Assembly (NCBI GenBank): GCA_002470465.1
Contig: DKMD01000018.1
Span: 29,046 to 93,045 of the forward strand
Length of the DNA: 64,000 nt
From: Pluralibacter sp. UBA7423
GTDB taxonomy: Bacteria > Pseudomonadota > Gammaproteobacteria > Enterobacterales > Enterobacteriaceae
Direction of reading: 5' to 3'
Shown here: positions 7,729 to 17,028 of the stretch, piece by piece
How the letters are laid out: each line of letters opens with the position of its first letter
Position numbering within the stretch: the stretch's first letter is position 1
Position numbers and translations under genes: made by a program
Notes under the pieces: generated by a model
What the model saw: the letters and a program-made list of their open reading frames with translations, nothing else
The model's database searches: none
What the model was told of the DNA's origin: nothing

Positions 7729-10203
7729 GTGTCAGACGCACGTCCCGTTATTTCATTCAGGTTATTTTCTGGCGCTGCTTTTTATTATAAACCGTCGGCT
7801 CTGGCATTATTTGTCCGCACAACGCTGACTGTTTTTCCTGCTCTGCTGGCAATGTCTGCGGCCCATGCCGACGATATTATTTTTGATACCGGAGCGCTGA
7901 AAACTCAGGGGCTGGATACCTCCCTTGCCACACAATTTCAGCGTGGTGATGCGTTTCCGCCGGGCGTTAACCGGGTTTCACTGAAGGTGAACGGTGCCGA
8001 TCGGGGGCGTCATCCGGCATATTTTGATAAAGCTGGGCGCTTTTGCCCGGATGCGACGCTCCTGCGCAATGCCGGGTTGAAGGTACCGGCTGGCGTACCG
8101 GAAAGACAGGGGGAAGAAGGGGAGATGAAGGAAACCTGCCCTGACCTGACAGCCGTCTGGCCACAGTTTACGGTGGAAGCCGATCCGGGCGAGGGTACAT
8201 TGGCCTTGATTGTGCCCCAGGATGCGCTGGACCCGGATGCGGATCGGGCGCAGTGGCAGCACAATGGCGCGGCCGCGCTGCTGAACTACAGCGCCCAGTA
8301 TATGGGGAGCCAGGCGAGTGCCACCCGTATGAACTACTGGCAGGTGCAGACTGAAGCCGGGTTCAATGCCGGAGACTGGGTGGTGCGCAGCAATCAGAGC
8401 CTGTACCGCTTTGACGATACGATGGAAACGGATTACCAGAACGCATATGCCCAGCGCACCTTTGCACGTCTGAAGAGCACGCTTCAGGTTGGGCAGGTTC
8501 CGCTCTCCGGCGGCCTGTTCGGTATCGGGCAGGTGATCGGCTTCCAGATGACGCCTGAGCAGGCGCTGTATGCGGGTCGTGGAGCGGCCGTTGTAACAGG
8601 AATCGCCGACGGCCCGTCAGTCGTGGAAGTGCGCCAGCTTGGGATTCCGGTTTATCACACTACCGTCCCGGCCGGGCCGTTCAGCCTGAGCGGATTTTCT
8701 CTGCTGAATACCCGAACCGACCTGACGGTAACGGTGAGCGGCACGGATGGTAGCCAGCGCAGCTTTATCGTTCCTGCCTCCGCTTATGCCCGCGATGGGG
8801 CCACCATCACGCCCGGCGTGTCATGGGGAATGGGGCGTTATGACCAGAAGGGGGCGGATAAAAAGCCCCTTGTGGCCATGGCCTCAAAAGGCTTTCAGCT
8901 GACGGAGAGAACGGCCCTTCAGGCTGGCGTTGTGTGGTCTGATGATTATCAGGCGGTGAGTTCGGCGCTGAACAGTACTTTCCTGTGGCGCACGGGCTTA
9001 ACCCTGCAAAATACGCTGGCCCGCGCCTCTTCTTCCGATAAAAAAGGATCGCTGACCTCCCTGTCTCTCAGCCAGCCGCTGGGGGAGATGTTTTCCCTCA
9101 ATCTTAGCGGTACGCACCAGGACGAGGGCTACCGTGAGTTCAGCGAGTCCCTGAGTCGGGAGCAGGAAAATGCTTCCCGCAATAAAAACCAGTACGGGGG
9201 TGGGATAACCTGGTCACAGGAGTGGCTGGGTAGCTTGAGCCTTTCTGCGGGGCGTAGTACCCAGACGCGTGGAGATGCAACAACCTGGACCCAACTCGGC
9301 TGGGGCCGGCAGTTTGGCCGCGCTACGCTGAATGTCAATGCTTCACGTAATCAGAGCGGAGGTGGCTATGGGCGCGATGACCGGCTTTACATCTCACTAC
9401 AGTTCCCTCTGGGAGAACAAACAACGCTTAATACTACGGCGAGCCACAGCCGGGATGGCTGGCGTTATGGTAGCCGGATTGACCAGCGTCTCAGCCAGGA
9501 TCGTAACTGGAGCCTTTCCGTGGACAGGGATGAAGGCCGCAGGCAGAACTCCGCCACAGGCACTTTTAGCGCCGTTAGCCGCTGGAGCGATCTGACCGGC
9601 AGCTTGTCCGCAGACTCTGACCATTCGCGTAGCCTGAGCCTTCAGGCCACCGGCAGTGCGGTGGCTCATCGGCACGGCATTACCCTGGCCCCGTACCAGG
9701 TACAGGACACGTTTGGCATTGCGAAAGTGGGCAAAAAGGCTGGCGTAAGGCTGGAAACGCCAGCTGGTCCGGTGTGGACGGACAGCAATGGTTATGCGGT
9801 GCTCCCTTCCCTGACCAGTTGGACCCGCTCCGACGTAGAGGTAGATACGCGTAGCCTGGGAAGGAGGGCCGATGTGCTGAACGGTACGCAGGACGTTTCT
9901 CCGGCGCGCGGCTCGGTCAGCCAGGTGCGCTTCGACACCGTCTCCACCCGGCGAGTGCTGGTCAGCGTGCGGAACGCGGCGGGCGGTCGCTTGTCACCGG
10001 GAGCCGCCGTTTATGATGACCAGGACAACTTCGTCACCGTGGTGGATGACGACGGTAATATTTTCCTGCCGGATACAAAGCCCGGCAGTGTGTTCAGCGT
10101 GGATCTGAAGGGGCAGGAGTGCCGCATCATCATGGACAATTTGCCGGAAGATCCTGATGAAAGTGCGGGCCTTTACGAAAACGCAAGCGGCGTATGCCGA
10201 TAA
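7729..10203 (+). CDS. Outer-membrane fimbrial usher, locus 1
   Basis: An 824-residue usher if it starts at GTG 7729, which has GGAG five bases upstream. The longer frame from 7675 would begin inside the terminator stem, so it is disfavoured. The signal peptide ends SAAHA. The N-terminal domain begins DDIIFDTGALKTQGLDTS, followed by the barrel (SNQSLYRFDD, FARLKSTLQVGQ) and a plug-like domain near GIADGPSVVEVRQLGIPVYH. The C-terminal domains end with a cysteine pair (GQECRI and SGVCR). The usher assembles chaperone-subunit complexes and exports the fibre. It diverges from FimD/PapC and probably belongs to the group found with DUF1120-like subunits. Confidence 0.9.
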   Translation: MSDARPVISFRLFSGAAFYYKPSALALFVRTTLTVFPALLAMSAAHADDIIFDTGALKTQGLDTSLATQFQRGDAFPPGVNRVSLKVNGADRGRHPAYFDKAGRFCPDATLLRNAGLKVPAGVPERQGEEGEMKETCPDLTAVWPQFTVEADPGEGTLALIVPQDALDPDADRAQWQHNGAAALLNYSAQYMGSQASATRMNYWQVQTEAGFNAGDWVVRSNQSLYRFDDTMETDYQNAYAQRTFARLKSTLQVGQVPLSGGLFGIGQVIGFQMTPEQALYAGRGAAVVTGIADGPSVVEVRQLGIPVYHTTVPAGPFSLSGFSLLNTRTDLTVTVSGTDGSQRSFIVPASAYARDGATITPGVSWGMGRYDQKGADKKPLVAMASKGFQLTERTALQAGVVWSDDYQAVSSALNSTFLWRTGLTLQNTLARASSSDKKGSLTSLSLSQPLGEMFSLNLSGTHQDEGYREFSESLSREQENASRNKNQYGGGITWSQEWLGSLSLSAGRSTQTRGDATTWTQLGWGRQFGRATLNVNASRNQSGGGYGRDDRLYISLQFPLGEQTTLNTTASHSRDGWRYGSRIDQRLSQDRNWSLSVDRDEGRRQNSATGTFSAVSRWSDLTGSLSADSDHSRSLSLQATGSAVAHRHGITLAPYQVQDTFGIAKVGKKAGVRLETPAGPVWTDSNGYAVLPSLTSWTRSDVEVDTRSLGRRADVLNGTQDVSPARGSVSQVRFDTVSTRRVLVSVRNAAGGRLSPGAAVYDDQDNFVTVVDDDGNIFLPDTKPGSVFSVDLKGQECRIIMDNLPEDPDESAGLYENASGVCR

Positions 10204-10217
10204 TGAGAGAGATACCA

Positions 10218-10874
10218 GTGAACAACAGTGACAGCCAGTTTCGCCAGATCCTGAACGTGATTTGTGGCCCTCGCAGGCCCGCCCGTCCGACCGCATTTTT
10301 TCTGCAGGTTGCATCGGTCATCTTGTTGATGGCTCTGGTCTGTGCCGGGAAGAGCCACGCCGCAGTCAACCCTCAGCCGCAAATGCAGTTAATCCTTCCT
10401 GAATGCCGGGTGACGGCGGGATCCGGCGTGGTGGATTTTGGCAGCCGCAGCCGAGGACAGCTCCAGAATGCTCCCGGTGGAATGACGCCGGGTACCCGCA
10501 CTCTCCAGCTGAGCGCCATCTGCACCCTGCCGCGGAATATGAAGATCCGCCTTGACGGAATAGCAAGAGGAAGCGCCTTCAGCTGGGGGGGCGCAGACAG
10601 CGTCCTGCGCATTCGCGCTCTCAGGGCACAGATTGACGGGGAGAGCGTACAGCTTCAGAAGCTGAACGGTGCCGGAAATCCGGAGGGGCAGCCGGAAGCG
10701 TCGCTGTCCCTGACGCCCGGCGACGGCCTGATGGCCGTCCGGAATGGGCAGCCGGTTCACGGCAAACAGCTGAACGTGACCCTCGAGGTGGTACCGGTGT
10801 TGGGCGAGCAGGACAGCCGTCCGCTACAGCGGGCATACCCGGAAGCCTCGCTTGGCATCACCCTGGTGCCCTGA
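10218..10874 (+). CDS. Minor fimbrial subunit / tip-like pilin, locus 1
   Basis: About 218 residues from GTG 10218, preceded by GAGAG; alternative starts are ATG 10194 and ATG 10203, which overlap the usher end. It carries a long signal segment (FFLQVASVILLMALVCAG, cleavage near SHA). The mature part has a pilin-like pattern: LILPECRVTAGSGVVDFG, a second cysteine in LSAICTLP, and a C-terminus ending ASLGITLVP. It resembles the DUF1120 subunits only in general plan. Its position directly after the usher suggests a tip, adaptor or terminating subunit. Whether it is adhesive cannot be read from the sequence. Confidence 0.65.
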   Translation: MNNSDSQFRQILNVICGPRRPARPTAFFLQVASVILLMALVCAGKSHAAVNPQPQMQLILPECRVTAGSGVVDFGSRSRGQLQNAPGGMTPGTRTLQLSAICTLPRNMKIRLDGIARGSAFSWGGADSVLRIRALRAQIDGESVQLQKLNGAGNPEGQPEASLSLTPGDGLMAVRNGQPVHGKQLNVTLEVVPVLGEQDSRPLQRAYPEASLGITLVP

Positions 10875-10999
10875 GCAAAGAAGAAAGTGCCCCGTAGCGG
10901 CAGGTCAGGCCGCTGCGGTCGGCTTCGTGAATTATGGCGCGGCCCGGCCATGCTGAGGTGCGCTAAATGTCAGTGCTCTGTTACTCATAGGATGAGATC

Positions 11000-13966
11000 A
11001 TGTCTGAAACATTTTCCGGCGAGCGCCAACGCTTGTCCCTTTCCTGCCTCAGCACCGCCATCATACTGGCCCTGAGCACCTTCAGCTGCGGTGTTCGTGC
11101 CGCGCCAGCTGTGAATGCCGGCAGCGGCGAAAACAAGATCATTACCGGTGATATTACCGCAACGGCGATGGGCGATTCGGCTCTGAACGCCCATGACGGC
11201 GGTGTGATTACCGGCGGGGACGTCATTCTTTCCAGCCGATTCAACGCGCTTATTCGCGCTTCAGGAAACAGCTGTATCGAGCTTAACGGCGTGACCCTGG
11301 GCCCTTCGTTTGGTGCTCAGGCGTACATTGAGGACGGTGCGCAGGTGGCGCTGTCGGACGTTACCTTTACCGGAGGGGATGTGCTGTACGTTGCCGGGGC
11401 AGGAAGCCAGCTTCTGCTGAAAAATGCTCTGTCATCGCCCTCCCGGGCGGCGTTTGATATCAGCGACGGTGGCCGCCTGGCGCTGGATAACTTCACGCTT
11501 GAAGGCGAGCCCTCCGGCAGCGGTGCGGCGATGATCCGCGCCGCAGGCGGTTCCACCGTTTCCATTACCAGTGGCAGCAGCCTGCTGTCCCACGATAACG
11601 CCGTGCTTAAGCTGAGTGAGGGGGCCACGGCCATCCTGCGGGACAGCTCACTGTCCACCTCTCCGCTGAATCCTGAAAATATCGGCTACTATCCGGTTGT
11701 TCAGCTGAACCCGGGAACCGCCCTTGATGCGGATAACGTACAGCTGGCGTTTGACGTGGAGGGGAGCGCCTTTTCGCTGGACGAGGGCGCGACTGCTGAT
11801 ATTCGCAACAGTCGCATCGTGGGCACGAAGATTAGCGGGGCAGGGGCTGCGGTCGATGTTTTTGGCCGAGAGAGCCGGGCCGACCTCACTGATACCAGCA
11901 TCTCCGTTGCAGGGGATATGTCCGCCACCCCTGGGCAGTTTATGGGCATTTATGTTGGGCAGGGTGCCGCGCTGGACATGCAGGGAGGAAGTATTACAAC
12001 AGACGGAAAAGGAACGACGGGGCTTCAGGGCGATTATGCGCAGGTACATCTTCGTGACGTGAATATCGTCACGCAGCAGGATGAATCGGCGGGGGTTATC
12101 CTGTATGGCGCGTCAGGGGATATCACCGGGGGCACGATTACGACGAAAGGGGGTAATGCACCGGCGCTATCCCTGCGGGACAATGGTGCGCTTATTGTCA
12201 AGGATACGACGATTATGGCGTCGTCTTCTGATGCGCTTCTGCTTGTCGGAGGAGCCAGTCATTCGCTGGATTTGACGCTTGATAATGCGCAAATCCTCTC
12301 CGGCGACAGCGGTACATCGCTGGTCATGCAGGATCCCACCAAGCGGCAGCCTGGCGGGGCAGTTATCAGTACTAATCTGCGCAATGGCACGATGATGTCA
12401 GGAGATGTTAGCGTGACGGGAAACGATTCCCGTTCGGCATTCAGCCTGGCGCTGGATAATGCCACGCTGAATGGCGCAGTCAATGCCTCAGGCGGAACGA
12501 CCTCGCTGACTACGACAAATCATGGGATATGGAACGTCACGGGCAATTCCGTACTGGATACGCTGCACAATGGTGGCACCGTTGCATTCGCAGGAGATAC
12601 TCCAGGGACCCGGCTTCATGTTCGTGGGGATTATGCTGGCGACAATGGGCTAATTGCCTTTCGTACGGTGCTTGGTGATGACGATGCCCTAACGGATCGT
12701 ATGCTGGTAGACGGTAATACCTCGGGAAAAAGCAGCGTGCTGGTCACAAATGCGGGTGGCAGCGGGGCAAAAACGCTGGAAGGAATTGAACTCATCCATG
12801 TGCAGGGCGACTCTACCGGCGAGTTTATGCAGAAGGGACGAATTGTGGCAGGTGCCTGGGATTATCGTCTGGCCAGAGGAGAAGGTGCCTATGCTGCTAA
12901 CTGGTATTTGACCAGCAAGGACGTTACGCCAACGCCTCCCCCGGATGATGGTGGAAAAAATACGGATAAACCGCTGGACCCTCGCGATTCGTCGACAGCT
13001 CGTCCTGAAGCGGGCGCCTACGCGGCAAACCTGGCGGCAGCGAATACGCTGTTCCTTAACAGACTTCATGATCGCCTGGGAGAAACACACTATGTGGATG
13101 CGCTCACCGGCGAGGACCGGGTAACCAGCCTGTGGATGCGAAATGTAGGGGGGCACAGCCGCAGCAAAGACAACAGTGAGCAGCTTAGTACCCAGGCTAA
13201 CCGCTATGTTCTTCAGTTGGGGGGAGACGTTGCACAATGGACTGCAGGCAACGAGAGCCGTTTTCATCTGGGTGTAATGGGTGGGTATGCGAACCAGCAT
13301 AGCCGTACCCGCAACCAGCGTAATGATTACCATGCTGATGGACGAATTAACGGATACAGCGTAGGGGGGTATGGCACCTGGCTTGAGGATGGCAAGGATA
13401 ACACAGGGGGATATATTGATATCTGGATGCTTTACAACTGGTTCAATAACAGTGTGAAGGGGGAGTCCTTATCCTCAGAAGATTATAAATCGAAAGGCGT
13501 GACCACTTCCGTTGAAGCGGGTTATACCTGGAAAGCCGGTGAAAGAACGCCCCGCGAAAGCTGGTATATTCAGCCGGTGGCGCAGCTGACATGGATGAAT
13601 GTCAGGGCCAATGAGCACCACGAGGCCAACGGTACGCGTGTTCAGGGAGAAGGCACCGGAAACGTTCAGTCGCGCCTGGGTCTCCGTACCTTTATAAAAG
13701 GGCATAGCCGACTGGATGAAAATAAGAATAGAACCTTCGAGCCGTTTATCGAGGCAAACTGGTTACATAATACAAAATCATTCGGGGCTAGCCTGAATGG
13801 TGTGCGCATCGATCGGGCAGGCAATCGTAACGTCGCAGAGTTGAAAGCGGGGGTAGAAAGCCAGCTAAACCGCAGCCTTTCCCTTTGGGGAAACATTGGG
13901 CAGCAAATAGGTGATAGCGGCTACAGCGATACTCTCGGTATGCTGGGCGTGAAGGCGGCTTTTTAA
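11000..13966 (+). CDS. Autotransporter adhesin (AIDA/pertactin-type)
   Basis: A 988-residue type Va secreted protein. The signal peptide ends near GVRAAPA. The passenger (about residues 36-640) consists of short beta-strand repeats with GG, DN and T-rich turns (LSEGATAILRDSSLSTS, LDEGATADIRNSRI), as expected of a pertactin-like beta-helix. A proline-rich linker (TPTPPPDDGGKNTDKP) near residue 643 precedes the autotransporter barrel, which contains LWMRNVGGHSRSKD and ends LGMLGVKAAF with the terminal phenylalanine needed for Bam-mediated insertion. No protease motif is seen. It begins 125 bp after the minor subunit on the same strand, so it may be coexpressed with the fimbrial locus. It is probably an adhesion or aggregation factor. 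Confidence 0.9.
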   Translation: MSETFSGERQRLSLSCLSTAIILALSTFSCGVRAAPAVNAGSGENKIITGDITATAMGDSALNAHDGGVITGGDVILSSRFNALIRASGNSCIELNGVTLGPSFGAQAYIEDGAQVALSDVTFTGGDVLYVAGAGSQLLLKNALSSPSRAAFDISDGGRLALDNFTLEGEPSGSGAAMIRAAGGSTVSITSGSSLLSHDNAVLKLSEGATAILRDSSLSTSPLNPENIGYYPVVQLNPGTALDADNVQLAFDVEGSAFSLDEGATADIRNSRIVGTKISGAGAAVDVFGRESRADLTDTSISVAGDMSATPGQFMGIYVGQGAALDMQGGSITTDGKGTTGLQGDYAQVHLRDVNIVTQQDESAGVILYGASGDITGGTITTKGGNAPALSLRDNGALIVKDTTIMASSSDALLLVGGASHSLDLTLDNAQILSGDSGTSLVMQDPTKRQPGGAVISTNLRNGTMMSGDVSVTGNDSRSAFSLALDNATLNGAVNASGGTTSLTTTNHGIWNVTGNSVLDTLHNGGTVAFAGDTPGTRLHVRGDYAGDNGLIAFRTVLGDDDALTDRMLVDGNTSGKSSVLVTNAGGSGAKTLEGIELIHVQGDSTGEFMQKGRIVAGAWDYRLARGEGAYAANWYLTSKDVTPTPPPDDGGKNTDKPLDPRDSSTARPEAGAYAANLAAANTLFLNRLHDRLGETHYVDALTGEDRVTSLWMRNVGGHSRSKDNSEQLSTQANRYVLQLGGDVAQWTAGNESRFHLGVMGGYANQHSRTRNQRNDYHADGRINGYSVGGYGTWLEDGKDNTGGYIDIWMLYNWFNNSVKGESLSSEDYKSKGVTTSVEAGYTWKAGERTPRESWYIQPVAQLTWMNVRANEHHEANGTRVQGEGTGNVQSRLGLRTFIKGHSRLDENKNRTFEPFIEANWLHNTKSFGASLNGVRIDRAGNRNVAELKAGVESQLNRSLSLWGNIGQQIGDSGYSDTLGMLGVKAAF

Positions 13967-14006
13967 CAACGGTGACATAACCCGTTTTGAGTAGTCTGGT
14001 AAAACA

Positions 14007-14051
14007 GGCTATTGCCTCTATGGCTCCGGTAGCGCTATAGAGGTAATAGCC
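14007..14051. repeat. 15-bp inverted repeat after the autotransporter
   Basis: GGCTATTGCCTCTAT (14007-14021) and ATAGAGGTAATAGCC (14037-14051) pair over 15 positions including one G-U wobble, with a 15-base loop. There is no T-run on the plus side. It lies between the convergent autotransporter gene and the phosphatase remnant. It may be a factor-dependent terminator, an RNA-stabilising 3' structure or a protein-binding palindrome. Confidence 0.6.
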
Positions 14052-14149
14052 AAATCGTCAGTACTTTCCAGAAAATGAAAGAGAAATTGCTGATTCGTAC
14101 ATTAATATCACTAAGCATTGCCTGGCTTTTTATAATGCTTAATTGCTTT

Positions 14150-14648
14150 TTAAATGGTCTGTTTAAATTCTTCCTTCGCATTATTTAACGCCATATTAAA
14201 TTTAGGATTGCTATGTAAGGAAGCAACCACTGCTGCACCCATTAGGCGACCGTTATCCACATCACTTTGCCAATGGGCCCCACAGATAACTCGACTCTGA
14301 CCAAAATCATAACCGCGCTTCAGAATATCCGTTTCTCGACCGGGATTTATTTCAGCTAATATTAATGCTGCTGCCCATCCAAATGAGGCGTGCCCGGAGG
14401 GATATGAACCCGTTTTTGCCATTTTTTCATCGTCTTGAGGCGTGCAGGTATGATTCTTAAATAAAACAAAAGGCCTGACTTGCATATAATGATCTTTAGA
14501 ACCTCGCATTGCGAAGTCGTGGCTATCCTTCAGAACACCTTGCAGTAATGCATACAACTTTGGCGTGTTTGACGGTGAAATCTCTTCGCCGAAGGCTGCG
14601 GAAAATATTTGCGTGATGTTTTTGTAATCGGCATCATCTGCCGGACCA
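14150..14648 (-). pseudogene. Class A acid phosphatase (PhoN/PhoC-like), 5' truncated
   Basis: The frame reads from IGPADDADYKNITQIF through MYALLQGV to the stop at 14150-14152. It carries the complete PAP2/class A phosphatase signature: K-x6-RP (KDHYMQVRP), PSGH (GSYPSGHASFGWA) and SR-x5-H-x3-D (SRVICGAHWQSD). Salmonella PhoN has about 80 more residues at the N-terminus, including the signal peptide; here the frame meets a TGA just upstream of IGPADD and no signal peptide is found. A periplasmic enzyme without export would be inactive in its normal role, so this is a remnant. The shortest annotated form would be a TTG-started 135-residue protein (14150-14557). Confidence 0.75.
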
Positions 14649-15106
14649 ATAAATCAGAATAAAGTGAATAAAATCTCTGTTTTTAACCTGGGTTAGCCAG
14701 AAGAGGCATTAAGAAATCCCTTTCTCATGCGGAATACATTACGAAGTTTCCCTAATGGGAGCAATGGTTTTAGTCAATAATAAGGGCTGTCGTGGATGGG
14801 ATTTTTCTCGAAATTAATTCTGAAATTAAAACTTCCTGTTCGGGGAAAAAGGGGGCGTTTTTTGTGCAGAAAGTGCGCCATGATGAATGATGGATGATTC
14901 AGGCCGAAGTTATAACGCATTGATAAAAATGGTTTTATTTTCTTATCATGCCCTCAGAAGATGTAGGGAATATTAGCCTGGATTGAGCTTGCATGGCAAA
15001 GGAGTCTATGCAAGGTCTGTATTAATAGCGACCCAGGTGTTCTACATTTTGTTGAGAAAACTCCTATAATTTTATAAGCTTTTTTTAATTCAGAGGGCTA
15101 ATCTAT
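14649..15106. other. Gap between phosphatase remnant and ToxR-like gene
   Basis: No coding frame is convincing. The first part is where the missing phosphatase 5' end would have been, so a deletion or rearrangement lies near 14.65 kb. The AT-rich remainder probably contains the promoter of the regulator at 15107; TTGAG...TATAAT at 15052-15070 may be its -10 region, but spacing to a -35 is unclear. Confidence 0.35.
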
Positions 15107-15919
15107 ATGTCTGACACTTCGGTTAAAAATTCTGATAATGCTAAACCTTTAGGATATCGCATCGCTGGGAGCGTTGACTTTATTCTCGAAGAGGGAAAAT
15201 TACGTCATGTTTTATCAGGAAAAGAATCCCTTCTGTACATCCCTGCTGCTCAATGTCTGGAGAAGCTGCTGAGCGAGCACGGAAGCGTGGTTAGCTATGA
15301 AGAGTTGATTCAGGCTGGCTGGCCAGAAAGGGCTGACAAAATCTCCCTGAACACCTTTTACCAGATGGTATCAAACCTCCGTCGGCAGATCGGTGCTGTG
15401 TTACCTGAAGAGGATATTGTTACTACAGTAAAACGCAGTGGGTTACAAGTTACAGTTCCTGTAACTGTAATTCAAAATACTTTTTTAAAAGATGAGGGTA
15501 AATCTCTGTCTCAGCCAGCTGACATCAGCCACCCTAATATTGCTTTAAATCCAGCAGGTGAAAAAAGATCCGTTAAGCTGAGACTGATAAGTTCCTTTTT
15601 GATGCTAACATGTTTCGCTGGGAGCATTTTATATGTTTATCTACAGAGTAAATCACCGTTCCCCCGTTTTTTTGATAATTATACTTTTTATCAGAAATTA
15701 TCTTCCGGATGTTCGATGTATACAAATAATGACGATGCAGCGAAAATCTCCAACCGGTTCTCACCAACGGTATTTGATTGTAAGGGGTTTTCTGTGGCGT
15801 ACATTAGCCAATGGCCGATGAGGACTCGTTCGTCGGCCATTTTGTGCCACCCTACCGGAAGATCAAAAGTTTATGGTCTTGAATGCAAAAGCTATTATTA
15901 TGCGAGTAATGCACAATGA
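15107..15919 (+). CDS. ToxR/MarT-like transmembrane wHTH regulator 1
   Basis: A 270-residue membrane-bound transcription factor. Residues about 20-118 form an OmpR/ToxR-type winged helix, with LEKLLSEHGSVVSYEELIQA, NTFYQMVSNLRRQIG and the wing IVTTVKRSGLQV. A single membrane helix lies near 159-179. The roughly 90-residue periplasmic tail has four cysteines (202, 225, 247, 260) at spacings like those in the regulators at 52.2 and 60.8 kb, and shares VAYISQWPM with YISHFPM of copy 2. It lacks the receiver domain of two-component regulators, so it should bind DNA from the membrane. Its stop overlaps the start of the partner gene by four bases. It lies near an autotransporter and fimbrial genes, its likely targets. 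Confidence 0.8.
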   Translation: MSDTSVKNSDNAKPLGYRIAGSVDFILEEGKLRHVLSGKESLLYIPAAQCLEKLLSEHGSVVSYEELIQAGWPERADKISLNTFYQMVSNLRRQIGAVLPEEDIVTTVKRSGLQVTVPVTVIQNTFLKDEGKSLSQPADISHPNIALNPAGEKRSVKLRLISSFLMLTCFAGSILYVYLQSKSPFPRFFDNYTFYQKLSSGCSMYTNNDDAAKISNRFSPTVFDCKGFSVAYISQWPMRTRSSAILCHPTGRSKVYGLECKSYYYASNAQ

Positions 15920-16401
15920 TAAAATTTCGTAAAATAAGTATCCTGAAATTTAATTTGATAATGTTGTCTTTTTCCCTGGCGATTTTTGCCTATGGATGGC
16001 AGCTTAAGCAATTCAACCAGAAAATGAATTGCACCATAAATATGGTTATATCAAACCATGACCTGACCATGCCATTTATCGGTCGGCTGTTTTATTCAAA
16101 TGGTCGAGGGTATCTTTCCTTTGATGGGCCGGTCTACGCAGATCATCAGTATGAAGGTATACTTAGCCGCATCATATACTTTTCGGGGGAATATAAAGGG
16201 GATATGTTGAGTATTAAAGGGGAAAAGATGCTCGTTCCTGAGAAAAATAGTTTTCCTCAATTAAATGCTGAAAGAATTCTGCCTAATTTTTTTGTACGGC
16301 CTAATTCGACAATTTCATTTTACTTACGACAGGAGAAAGGCGGGGTGTTTTTCCTGAAAGAAAATGTGCCCATTTTTTACTGTAAAGATTTAGTGAAATG
16401 A
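15916..16401 (+). CDS. FidL-like single-span partner protein 1
   Basis: A 161-residue protein starting in the ATGA overlap with the upstream regulator, which implies translational coupling. An N-terminal hydrophobic helix (about residues 11-28) should anchor it in the inner membrane with the rest in the periplasm. Two cysteines, C39 (MNCTIN) and C156 (FYCKD), correspond to one near each end of the partners at 51.7 and 61.6 kb. Shared blocks include G.LSF(D/N)G and R.I.F..EY in the middle and P.FF(V/Y) before the end. It resembles Salmonella FidL in size, topology and placement beside a ToxR-like gene. I infer that it senses a signal for, or stabilises, its regulator as ToxS does ToxR. Confidence 0.65.
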   Translation: MIKFRKISILKFNLIMLSFSLAIFAYGWQLKQFNQKMNCTINMVISNHDLTMPFIGRLFYSNGRGYLSFDGPVYADHQYEGILSRIIYFSGEYKGDMLSIKGEKMLVPEKNSFPQLNAERILPNFFVRPNSTISFYLRQEKGGVFFLKENVPIFYCKDLVK

Positions 16402-17028
16402 CTATATTTACTCCCCTTATATCTACATCTACACCCAACTTTTGGGATTGGCAGTTTGCCAGCTATAGGTATATGCTCTTATAGCACTGTTTTTTTTAGT
16501 GAATCAGGAGGAACATCAGTTGTTATTATTTACCCATTAGTATTCTATTATTCTTCGCAGTAAGGTTAATATTTGAACTGTATAGGTGGAAATGTTGAAT
16601 ATTTGTGCTATCTAGGTATTTAGAATACTCAATAATATTTAACACAGGCCTGTTCTGTTTGATAAAACCTCTCGCCACTGTGTGGCGTTTCAGTCCGTTG
16701 AACCAGAACTGCTCAGTGAAAATTTGGACAGTTGATGATCAATGCTGCATGTGATCATATGCCGAAAATGGATGGCTAAATATTCCATTATCTGAACGTT
16801 ACACTGAGCGGTTCTGTCTGGTGCAGATAGACTTGCCGATGGCTGAAACCTCATTATCTAGTACTAAGCACTGACTATGGCACCGTTTGAAAATGACCAT
16901 TTAAATTCGAATATTATCGAAAAGCATTTAACTTGTACTGATCCGCCTTTATAAATTAATCGGGTTGGCTGCATCAGCAACGAGGTAGGTTTGATCAATA
17001 ACAGTTGGATGAGTGAGGGGAGTGCAAC
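16402..17028. other. AT-rich gap with no recognisable gene
   Basis: About 630 bp between the FidL-like gene and the 3' end of the alpha-glucosidase cluster. No frame is convincingly coding, and no inverted repeat with a T-run was found. The composition is like the left accessory region, so the border between accessory and metabolic DNA lies near 17.0 kb. Confidence 0.4.
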
